From Megasphaera_A sueciensis (lineage in GTDB: Bacteria > Bacillota > Negativicutes > Veillonellales > Megasphaeraceae), in assembly GCF_050219315.1 (NCBI RefSeq), contig NZ_CP116939.1, positions 2,542,001 through 2,606,000 on the forward strand: a stretch of 64,000 nt of DNA, given 5' to 3'. Numbering within the stretch: position 1 is the stretch's first letter; every line of letters begins with the position of its first letter. The position numbers and the translations under genes are program-made. This document shows, one piece after another, positions 9,398-16,438 of the stretch. Under the pieces are notes generated by a model. It did no database searches. It saw nothing but the letters and a program-made list of their open reading frames with translations, and was not told the DNA's origin.

Positions 9398-10273
9398 ATG
9401 AAAATCGGTTTTTTGGGTTTAGGTGTCATGGGGTTACCTATGGTGACAAATATAGTAAAAAAAATAAATGAGCCTGTTTATGGTTATGATGTAATTCCTA
9501 AAACGTTAGAGGAATTAAAAAAAGTGGGGGGACATCCAATTAGTGATGCAACAGAATTATATAAAACGTGTGATATCATTATTCAAATGTTACCAACACA
9601 TCCAATCATCATTAATTCAGTTGAATCAGCTATTAAATATGGCAAACCTGGAAATGTTATCATCGATATGTCGTCTACCTCACCAGATATCATTCTAGAC
9701 TTGAATAAAAAAGTAAAAAATGCTAAAATGCATTTTTTAGATTCACCCGTTAGTGGTGGTAACCCAGGAGCCATAGCCGGGACACTGGCTATTATGACGG
9801 GTGGAGATAAAAATGTTTTTGATCAAGTAGAATTTATTTTGAAGTGTATGGGAACACCTACTTATGTAGGACGATCTGGAAGTGGTAGTCTCACTAAAGT
9901 AATTAACCAAATCATAGTAGGGGCCAACTTGATGGGGATTGCTGAAGCATATGCGTTGGCAGAAAAAGCGGGACTTGATTTGCAAACAGTATTTGATGCC
10001 ACACGCAATGGATTTGTCGGTGGACCAGCTTATGAAAAAAAAGTGCCTATGATCATTTCTCGTGATTTTACACCAGGAGCTAGGATGCAAGTACATTTAA
10101 AAGATATTTTAAATGCCAAACATTATGCTCATAAATTAGGTGTTGATCTTCCTATTACAGATGTTGTCCTTAATAATATGGAATGGATGAAAGATAATAA
10201 AATAATTAATGAGGACCAAATTGCAGTAATTAAATACTATGAAGCAAAAATGGAAATTAACAGTGATAAATAA
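9398..10273 (+). CDS. 3-hydroxyisobutyrate / tartronate-semialdehyde reductase family dehydrogenase
   Basis: The start at 9398 was chosen over the ATG at 9389 because the RBS AAGGAG (9383-9388) is spaced correctly only for the former. The 291 residues show the N-terminal Rossmann motif GFLGLGVMGLPM, the substrate-binding DSPVSGGNPGA loop and the catalytic Lys K167 in TKVINQ. These define the beta-hydroxyacid dehydrogenase family (GarR, MmsB, GlxR). The substrate is not decided by sequence alone. Position after the aco-like genes suggests reduction or oxidation of a semialdehyde produced from the imported acid. Confidence 0.88.
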   Translation: MKIGFLGLGVMGLPMVTNIVKKINEPVYGYDVIPKTLEELKKVGGHPISDATELYKTCDIIIQMLPTHPIIINSVESAIKYGKPGNVIIDMSSTSPDIILDLNKKVKNAKMHFLDSPVSGGNPGAIAGTLAIMTGGDKNVFDQVEFILKCMGTPTYVGRSGSGSLTKVINQIIVGANLMGIAEAYALAEKAGLDLQTVFDATRNGFVGGPAYEKKVPMIISRDFTPGARMQVHLKDILNAKHYAHKLGVDLPITDVVLNNMEWMKDNKIINEDQIAVIKYYEAKMEINSDK

Positions 10274-10432
10274 TATGTACTGCGCAAATAAAAAAAACGT
10301 ATGGAGAGTATATTTATATTATTTTTGGAAGAATAAAGTGAAAAGTTTTTGTATACCTTGGATTGCAGTGGTTTAGTACAATTGTAACACCTCTGTCTGA
10401 TAGATTACAATGAATCTGGCAGAGAAAGAGGA

Positions 10433-10606
10433 ATGAAAATGAAGCAATATGATGAAAAATTTAAGAAAAAGATAATTCGATTTCATTTACCGGTATGGGG
10501 GAGATTGCTTAAATCGTCTATTATATATGAGAAAAATGAAAATGTATTTTATATAAATTTATATAATAATAGATTAAAAAATTATTTGTCATTTTCCCTC
10601 TTTTGA
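10433..10606 (+). pseudogene. Remnant of IS3-family transposase OrfA
   Basis: The frame begins MKMKQYDEKFKKKIIRFHL, which matches the N-terminus of IS3-type OrfA proteins and resembles the remnant on the other strand at 40841-40966 (MPQNYEAEFKKKIVRLH). A weak GRLLKS match follows, then the similarity fades and the frame ends at 10606. No OrfB is present. The remnant ends exactly where similarity to the DUF932 leader element begins. Confidence 0.45.
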
Positions 10607-10780
10607 CTTATATACTATATACAGGACTGAGCAGTATTGCGAATGACATCGCAATCCCCTGCAGAGGAACATAGTAACATAGAAAACAGCAAAAGGCCCG
10701 GACTCGTAGCAGTCCGGGCTTTTTGCTGTTTGAATGGGGTAACACATATTTTACATATAGTATATGAGGAGGCATTCATT
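10583..10780 (+). promoter_or_regulatory. DUF932 leader element, copy 1 (promoter, hairpins, terminator-like stem)
   Basis: A candidate promoter (TTGTCA, 17-nt spacer, TATATA near 10610) is followed by a nested hairpin (GCAG...TTGCG...CGCAA...CTGC, about 10630-10662). A long terminator-like stem follows (GGCCCGGACT / AGTCCGGGCT with flanking AGC/GCT and a T run, about 10686-10729). An ATATACTATAT near 10611 has its inverted copy ATATAGTATAT at about 10754, just before the GAGGAGG RBS. The same arrangement recurs at 41060 and in part at 16245. It looks like a conditional attenuator. Confidence 0.6.
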
Positions 10781-11895
10781 ATGAAGCAATGTCAAACGTT
10801 ACAAGAGATAGGCGCCGAGCTGACACGGCAGCGGAAGAGTCGGAAAGATTTTTTGGCCGATACCCGGAATCTGGAGATGGAGACGACAGATGGAGTATCG
10901 AAATTAGCGATATTACTCGGTAATACGGAGAAACAGTATACCATAGGACCCATTGCCCATCAGCAAATTGCATCTCGGCTGCAGATTCCATACCGGTATT
11001 ATCAGAAGATGCAGCAGGAATTTCCTATGCTGCTAGATGAAAGCGTGAACGGCTGGTTCCGGCAAACACCGGAACGGCGCATGGTCCGGGTACTGGAGCA
11101 CAGCGTCCGGGCTTTTCTTTCCGACTGGTACCGCAGATTGGATCATCTGGAATTATGTAGTGCCGTGTTGACGGGGATTCAGGAGATGAAAGGGGCCGAG
11201 ATTATGAGTTGTAACGTGACCGATACCCATTTGTATTTGAAGGTCATTAACCGGAAGCTGAAGGAAGAAGTGACGGTAGGGGATGTCGTACAGGCCGGAC
11301 TTGTCATCAGCAACAGTGAAATTGGATTGGGAAGTTTGCGGGTGGAACCGTTAGTATTCCAGCTGGTCTGCAAAAATGGGTTGATTAGTAAAGATTATAC
11401 CCAGAAAAAATATCATATAGGGGGCAGATTACAGAACAAATGAATGATGCCTACGAACTGTATTCCGATGAAACACTGGCACAGGATGATAAAGCCTTCT
11501 TTATGAAGGTGCAGGATATTATCTGCAGTGCCGTCGATGAGACGAAATTTCATCTTTCTGTCCGTAAGATGCAGGAAGCTAAACAGATTCCACTGACTCA
11601 CAATCCGGTAGAAGCGGTGGAAGTACTGGCGGAGACCTTCCAGCTCAACCAGAACGAACGGGGCGTGTATTACGCCAATTGTTCTTAGGCAAAGACTGCA
11701 GCCGGTACGGGTTGATTAGCGGTAACCGCTGCCAGTCAGTTGTCTGATTCCTATGAACGGGCCACGGAATTAGAACGAATCGGCGGAGAGTTATTAGCCT
11801 ACCAGGTTCCGAAGACATTACTGTCTGGGCAGCAACCAGTGAAACCGATGCGGAATGTGACACCCGATTTACCACGGCTGACAGTGGTGAAGTAA
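10781..11895 (+). pseudogene. Frameshifted DUF932 (phage/plasmid-like) gene
   Basis: From the ATG at 10781 (RBS GAGGAGG) the product starts MKQCQTLQEIGAELTRQ and is very similar throughout to the intact 372-residue protein at 41265-42383. Relative to that copy, one base is missing near 11425, one near 11660, and two more near 11715, so the protein stops early after GGRLQNK. The homologous stop position is 11893-11895. DUF932 proteins are found on plasmids, phages and integrative elements; their biochemical role is not established. This copy is the scar of an earlier element. Confidence 0.88.
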
Positions 11896-12054
11896 AGAAA
11901 ATTCTATTTGATGGGGTATGGGTATTAAAATATGTGGCTTGATAAACAAAAATGTAAAATCCATACTACCGATATTTAGTAGTTATTGCAGTATTCTTAC
12001 GTTTTTAGTAGTATATAGTATATTAAAATAATTTATATAGAGAGGAGGAAATTT

Positions 12055-12855
12055 ATGGACCCCATTGTTTTTAAATTGACACAGTTTGGCTTTTCTACGT
12101 ATGAAGCCAAGGCATATTTGGCGTTATTACAAAAACATCCTATTATTGGGTATGAAGTGAGTAAAATTGCAAAGATACCAACTGCCAAAATTTATGAAAC
12201 ATTAACTAATTTAAAGAATAAGGGAATGGTTCTTTCCAGTTCATCAGAACCCGTGCTTTATTATCCACTGGAGCCAGATATGCTTTTGAAACGGATTCAG
12301 TCGGGGTTTGATGAGAAAATAAAAGATCTCAACGATTTATTGGACCATATACCGCCTATACCGAATCAGATAGATATAACATGGAATCTAAAAGGACAGG
12401 AGAATGTTATTGAAAAAATCATACAAGTTATTCAAGGTGCTTCGGATGAATTGCTGGTTTCACTATGGCCACAGGAAGCAAAGGTAGTACAAGCGCAACT
12501 TGTCGAGGCAGAAAAAAACGGAGTATGTGTTATTGCAGGCATATTCGGTCCCTATAATCCGGGGTGTATGCATACTGTCAATTTAGAATCCTGCGGAAAA
12601 ACTTCTCAAAGACGTCTTAGACGACGATTAAATGTTGTAATTGCTGATTCCAATATGGTGGTAATCAGTGAGTCAGGTGATGAAACAGAAACTTCGGGAA
12701 TATGGACTACTACACCTTGTATTGTTTTGATAGCCAAAGAATATGTTAAACATGACATATGGGGAAAAGTGCTTATTGATGAATTGGGAACGGAACGTTT
12801 TAACGAATTACGTCAAACGAATGCAATAGTTTCGTATTTGATACAAAACAAATGA
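12055..12855 (+). CDS. TrmB-family transcriptional regulator
   Basis: The 266-residue product has an N-terminal winged helix (LTQFGFSTYEAKAYLALLQ, then EVSKIAKIPTAKIYETLTNLKNKGMV, about residues 7-60), the diagnostic start of TrmB regulators. A coiled linker (LLKRIQSGFDEKIKDLNDLLDHI) and a C-terminal effector domain of the phospholipase-D-like type follow. TrmB proteins respond to sugars or other small ligands. The RBS is GAGGAGG. The upstream 159 bp holds an ACTAC...GTAGT inverted repeat that could be its operator. It is inserted between the broken DUF932 and radC genes and probably pairs with the cupin gene downstream. Confidence 0.9.
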   Translation: MDPIVFKLTQFGFSTYEAKAYLALLQKHPIIGYEVSKIAKIPTAKIYETLTNLKNKGMVLSSSSEPVLYYPLEPDMLLKRIQSGFDEKIKDLNDLLDHIPPIPNQIDITWNLKGQENVIEKIIQVIQGASDELLVSLWPQEAKVVQAQLVEAEKNGVCVIAGIFGPYNPGCMHTVNLESCGKTSQRRLRRRLNVVIADSNMVVISESGDETETSGIWTTTPCIVLIAKEYVKHDIWGKVLIDELGTERFNELRQTNAIVSYLIQNK

Positions 12856-12917
12856 TAATCCAAACACTGGGTAAGATAAGAAGACGTATACGTATACTAG
12901 AAAGGTGAGTGATTCAC

Positions 12918-13418
12918 ATGGATAATAAGAAGGCTGTAATTTCCAGATGGGAAGACCTTGATAAGCAAGGTAATTCTTTTGGTAAGACATATCAGTATGA
13001 TCGTTATAAATTTATTAAGGGTGAAGATGGGTTTAAGTCTAATATTGCTTTTTTACGCCTTCCACCTAAAAAAGCCGCATTTCCATTGCATTATCATGAA
13101 TACAGCGAGGAAACATTTTATATTATTTCAGGCGAAGGGGTGTTAGAGACCAAGGATGGAAAACGGGAAGTAAAAACGGGAGATATTATGTTTTTTCCTA
13201 CAGGATCTGAAGGAATGCATAAATTAACGAATCGTTCCTCTACGGAGAATTTAATTTATATTGATTTTGATACTTATGTACCGCTTGATATCACCTATTA
13301 TCCAGGTAAGGATAAAATCGGTATTTTTGGTGAAAATTATACTGGAGTGTTACGGAAAACAAGCACTGTAGGCCTGTATGAAGGGGAAGAGGATAACGAA
13401 GACATAAAGGGAAAATAA
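12918..13418 (+). CDS. Cupin-domain protein
   Basis: The ATG at 12918 is preferred to the in-frame GTG at 12909, which overlaps the AAAGGTGAG Shine-Dalgarno. The 166-residue protein is a single cupin barrel. Motif 1 is PLHYHEYSEETFYIISGEG with metal ligands H58, H60 and E64/E65. Motif 2 is GDIMFFPTGSEGMH with H101. The length fits small mononuclear cupins that bind or isomerise sugars or act as sensors; the substrate is unknown. It lies 60 bp after the TrmB regulator and is followed by a clear terminator, so the two may form a short operon. Confidence 0.85.
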   Translation: MDNKKAVISRWEDLDKQGNSFGKTYQYDRYKFIKGEDGFKSNIAFLRLPPKKAAFPLHYHEYSEETFYIISGEGVLETKDGKREVKTGDIMFFPTGSEGMHKLTNRSSTENLIYIDFDTYVPLDITYYPGKDKIGIFGENYTGVLRKTSTVGLYEGEEDNEDIKGK

Positions 13419-13460
13419 GTATTAGTTACAAGAAAAGTAAATTGATTATTATGAAATTTA

Positions 13461-13494
13461 CGCTGGATGCCATAGGGTATCCAGCGTTTTTTTG
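13461..13494 (+). terminator. Intrinsic terminator after cupin gene
   Basis: The stem CGCTGGATGCC / GGTATCCAGCG with a 4-nt loop is followed by TTTTTTTG. Confidence 0.9.
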
Positions 13495-13619
13495 TCGTAT
13501 TGAAAACCATACGCTGTGCGTATGGTTCTAAAAGCTTATAGCTATAGGTAGAAAAAGCAAAACCTCCTTTGCTATACTAAGCACAGGTTCGCCAACCGTA
13601 CTTAGAGCAAAGGAGGAAA

Positions 13620-14090
13620 ATGCTATCCATGGACACTTTAAGTTTAGCACATACAAAATGGAGATGTAAATATCATCTTGTGTTTGCACCCAAGTACCGT
13701 AGACAATTGATTTACGGGAAATTAAAAAAAGATATTGGAAAAATTTTACGGGAATTATGTAGCCGGAAAGATGTAGAAATACTGGAAGCTAATGCGTGTA
13801 GGGATCATATACATATGTTAGTGAGTATTCCACCTAAGTTGTCCGTATCTGCGTTTGTGGGATATTTGAAAGGAAAAAGCTCTCTAATCATTTTCGAAAG
13901 ACATGGACAATTAAAATATCGATACGGAAACAGAAAATTTTGGTGTAAAGGATACTACGTTGATACAGTGGGAAGAAATCAGAAGGTAATAGCACAATAT
14001 ATCCGAGAACAGTTACAGGAAGATATGGTGTGTGACCAAATGACACTGAAAGAACTGGTAGATCCATTCACGGGGAATCCCTATAAATAA
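13620..14090 (+). CDS. tnpA: IS200/IS605-family transposase TnpA (Y1 HUH)
   Basis: The 156-residue Y1 transposase is full length. The HUH motif is H63-I-H65 in RDHIHMLVSIPP. The catalytic tyrosine is probably Y127 in VIAQYIREQ, the same position as in IS608 TnpA. FWCKGYYVDTVG and HTKWRCKYHLVFAPKYRR are also typical. Single-strand transposition by this enzyme needs the terminal hairpins seen on both sides. No frameshift is present, so this copy could be active. The RBS AAAGGAGG at 13609-13616 lies within a stem that would limit translation. Confidence 0.93.
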   Translation: MLSMDTLSLAHTKWRCKYHLVFAPKYRRQLIYGKLKKDIGKILRELCSRKDVEILEANACRDHIHMLVSIPPKLSVSAFVGYLKGKSSLIIFERHGQLKYRYGNRKFWCKGYYVDTVGRNQKVIAQYIREQLQEDMVCDQMTLKELVDPFTGNPYK

Positions 14091-14194
14091 GAAGCGCCCC
14101 TCGGAGAGGGGCAGCAGGTAAGTGTAGTGCGGTTGGTGGATTTTCCATAGGCCCTTGCGGCCTAGGCAGGTAATAAGGCTTCTAGCCGCAGAGC

Positions 14195-14220
14195 AAACTA
14201 CCTGTTATACAGGTAGTTTT
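14195..14220 (+). terminator. Hairpin with T run upstream of broken radC
   Basis: The stem AAACTACCTG / CAGGTAGTTT with loop TTATA ends in TTTT. It may be the right-end structure of the IS200 copy or a terminator left from the DUF932-radC spacer. Confidence 0.55.
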
Positions 14221-14240
14221 GATTTGTTGGGAGGAACTCA

Positions 14241-14596
14241 AATGCATCATATACACAACTCGTCACCCGTTGACGGAGAAAAAATTATTGGCCACATTTT
14301 TATCAAAGAGCTGTGTCAATCAGTTGCTACGGGAATACCAAATCTTATATCACATTTTATTGCATACGTCGGAAGCGCAATTACAAGCTGTTTCCGGTAT
14401 CGAACGGAAAAACGCAAAACAGATCACGTACCTCCGGGAGGTCATCACAAGAGTACAAGAAGAACGGGCCAAACCGATCGCCAGTATCACCTGTTTGTCT
14501 GAGGTCATCCAATGTTTCCAGTTTTTAGCGGACCGGCAACAGGAAGAACTCTGGGCCTTACTGTTAGATGCCAAAAACCATTTGCAAAGGCGGTAG
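14241..14596 (+). pseudogene. radC: Truncated, frameshifted radC
   Basis: Reading from about 14262 gives TRHPLTEKKLLATF...REYQILYHILLHTSE...AKPIASITCLSE...LLLDAKNHLQRR. This closely follows the first 110 residues of the intact RadC at 42502-43134. The initiating ATG at 14241 is in another frame (small deletion near 14255). The whole JAB metallopeptidase-like domain is missing: the homology stops at 14596 where unrelated sequence begins. It is the partner of the broken DUF932 gene, now separated from it by the TrmB, cupin and IS200 insertions. Confidence 0.85.
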
Positions 14597-14877
14597 AGAA
14601 TAGTTCTATAGTTATTCCCATGACGATAAAGAAAAGTGGAGGTGATTGGAAAATCAGTTCCGTCAATGTTACTAATTTATTTGTTGCCTATGATAATGAG
14701 GTTAAAAGACAGGCAGTAGAATTTGATAAAGCATCAAAAACCGTATGATGAAAAAATTAAAAATATTACAGGGGCTGGTGACGTTAGTTTAAATACAGAA
14801 ATGGGTCTGTTCATTGAAGAACGTACAGTTCAAGATAGAATAAAAAAGGAGAAAACTTTATATAGAGCAGATAGATG
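14597..14877 (+). pseudogene. C-terminal fragment of an unidentified gene, frameshifted
   Basis: Directly after the radC truncation point a frame reads IVIPMTIKKSGGDWKISS and onward to KASK near 14743. A one-base shift then joins it to PYDEKIKNITGAGDVSLN and a stop at about 14877. No start or RBS is present. Composition looks like coding sequence, but the family is not recognised. The remaining 90 bp before the toxin-antitoxin promoter shows nothing else. Confidence 0.4.
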
Positions 14878-14970
14878 AAACAGCTTTTATCAAAAAAATA
14901 TGAATATAGGCTATGATAAAGAACACTAAATTCCTTATATCAAATTTATTTCTGCTTTATTAATATATTA

Positions 14971-15013
14971 TTGACTAATACATTTCTCTTGTATTACAAT
15001 GTAATACAAGAGA
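14971..15013 (+). promoter_or_regulatory. Promoter with overlapping 13-bp palindromic operator for relBE
   Basis: The -35 TTGACT (14971-14976), 18-nt spacer and -10 TACAAT (14995-15000) precede the antitoxin. A perfect inverted repeat, TCTCTTGTATTAC (14985-14997) and its complement (15001-15013), covers the -10. This is the layout expected for autorepression by a ribbon-helix-helix antitoxin. Confidence 0.75.
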
Positions 15014-15019
15014 GGGGCG

Positions 15020-15248
15020 ATGAAAATGAGTATATCGGGTACGTTTGAATGAAAAAGAAGCTATTTTGATTAAAAACTATGCTAAATTGAATGGTATTAG
15101 TGTTTCCGAATTGGTTAGACGGACTGTTCTTGAAAAAATAGAAGATGAATATGATTTAAAAGCATATGAAAAGGCAGTAAAAGAATATAAAAAAAATCCT
15201 GTTACGTATTCCCATGAAGAGGTTCGTTATATGCTGGAGTTAGAATAA
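15020..15248 (+). CDS. RelB/DinJ-family antitoxin, N-terminus frameshifted
   Basis: The canonical start (ATG at 15020 or 15026, RBS GAGGGG) leads into MKMSIS and would continue VRLNEKEAILIKNYAK if one G of the GGG at 15037-15039 were absent. With that base the frame ends at TGA near 15050. The remaining frame could only begin at the weak TTG 15045 and would lack the beta-strand of the ribbon-helix-helix. The rest (NEKEAILIKNYAKLNGISVSELVRR, then an acidic toxin-binding tail) looks normal. Either a real inactivating mutation, slippage in the G run, or a sequence error explains this. Its last base overlaps the toxin ATG. Confidence 0.75.
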
Positions 15249-15514
15249 TGGGCTATCAAGTAAATTATACGCAGCAAGCGGTAAAAGATTTAAAAAAAAT
15301 AGATAAATATACACGTGCCTTGATTTTTGGCTGGATTGATAAAAATCTTGTAGGATGTAGTAATCCACGTCAGCACGGAAAAGGCTTAACGGCTAATCGA
15401 AGCGGACAGTGGCGATATTGTGTAGGAAGTTATAGATTAATTGCAGATATATCTGAAGAAACGGTTACTATCCTAATCTTGACAGTGGGTCATCGAAAAA
15501 ATATTTATAAGTGA
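15248..15514 (+). CDS. RelE/ParE-superfamily toxin
   Basis: The 88-residue toxin contains the usual elements: YTQQAVKDLKKID near the start, GLTANRSGQWRYCVGSYRLIADI in the core beta-strands, and the C-terminal VGHRKNIYK. RelE proteins cleave mRNA at the ribosome. The conserved second Arg of the family's WRYRVG motif is Cys here, which might reduce activity. The start overlaps the antitoxin stop (TAATG), so expression depends on antitoxin translation. It is intact, although the antitoxin is frameshifted. The 250 bp after it show nothing recognisable. Confidence 0.88.
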   Translation: MGYQVNYTQQAVKDLKKIDKYTRALIFGWIDKNLVGCSNPRQHGKGLTANRSGQWRYCVGSYRLIADISEETVTILILTVGHRKNIYK

Positions 15515-15766
15515 TGATTACCTGCTAGTTTACGATAGAAGAAAAGAGACGAATTTAATTAAAATCGTTAATAACCTTGATTATACCTAAGTTTATGCAA
15601 TTATTTAAAAAGGGTTAAAAAGAGTGCCATAGATTTGCTAAATCGTTAGGGAAAAGTTGGCTTAATTGTTAACTTAGTTGTCAAGTTTTCACTCTAATAT
15701 TGCAAACTTTTTTAAAGCAATTATAGCTTACAATATGCAAACTTTCTTCAATAAGGTGCAAAACAT

Positions 15767-15858
15767 AAAAAACGGCCTCACGGTAAATGCCCGTGAGGCC
15801 AGTATTTATCTATGGAGCGGATGAAGGGGATCGAACCCTCGTATCAAGCTTGGGAAGC
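15767..15858. repeat. Left attachment-site repeat (partial tRNA-Gly copy)
   Basis: The 92 bp are identical to 52008-52099. They contain the tRNA terminator stem (GGCCTCACGG...CCGTGAGGCC) and the tRNA 3' half up to the anticodon loop (...AAGCTTGGGAAGC). After 15858 the sequence departs from the tRNA, so this copy is not a functional gene. Confidence 0.9.
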
Positions 15859-16244
15859 AATATAGTGAATTTTTATTCAATAAATAAATACGGTTAACAA
15901 ATAGCTGCAAATGCATGTAATATAAGCAATTACAGCTATTTAACTTTATTTATATTCAAACAGAAAATTTTAACATATTAATCATTATCATCATACGTTT
16001 TCATTCATTTTTATGTTCATAAGGTGTGAATAAGGTGCATATTATAATTATTCATATTATACAGTGGTATTGTTATCCTCTTTTTGACTCTATTTTTGCG
16101 GTAAGCTTATTTTATAAGAATTGAGAGAGTGGTCCTATGTCAAGATTTAGTACAAAATAAAATGAGAAATGTATCCTCGCTTTAACTTGCCAAAGGGTAT
16201 TGATCTGTAAGAAGGAGCCATAACGATAAAACGAAATATACAGA

Positions 16245-16356
16245 TAGGGAACATAGTAGCATAGAAACAGATGGTCCGGATGCTTACGCAGTCCGGGCTT
16301 TTTGCTGTCTAAGTAGGGTAACACGTTTTTTTATAGTTCACATATATTATATTGGA
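16245..16356 (+). promoter_or_regulatory. DUF932 leader element, copy 3 (partial, no gene)
   Basis: The stretch AACATAGTAGCATAGAAACAG, the GTCCGGA...GTCCGGGC stem with TTTTTGCTGTC, and the following ATAGTTCACATATA match the leader copies at 10583 and 41060. The RBS and DUF932 gene are missing; the end of an unrelated minus-strand gene lies just beyond. It marks an ancient deletion or recombination end inside the element near its left att site. The rest of 15859-16438 shows nothing else. Confidence 0.65.
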
Positions 16357-16438
16357 CGGCATCCAGTTTAAATTGTTTCTCAAGGTGTTTCACCATTATA
16401 AGTTCTCCTGTTTCTGATATTTCTATTGTATTATGGTT

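Larger units (their letters stand above)
13503..14220 (+). mobile_element. IS200-type insertion sequence (ends approximate)
   Basis: One tnpA gene is flanked by structured ends with no terminal inverted repeats, as in the IS200 group. On the left a perfect hairpin (AACCATACGC at 13505-13514 and its complement at 13518-13527) is followed by a long stem at 13563-13616 that pairs CCTCCTTTGCT with AGCAAAGGAGG. That stem hides the tnpA RBS in read-through transcripts, which is typical of IS200. On the right are GCCCCTC/GAGGGGC (14096-14112), a GCGGC/GCCGC stem and AAACTACCTG/CAGGTAGTTT (14195-14219). It sits between the two halves of the old DUF932-radC module. The exact ends need comparison with other copies. 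Confidence 0.8.

Noticed and set aside
15815..15858. A second tRNA-Gly gene at the left repeat
   Set aside because: Only the 3' half up to the anticodon loop is present; the 5' half is replaced by unrelated sequence.
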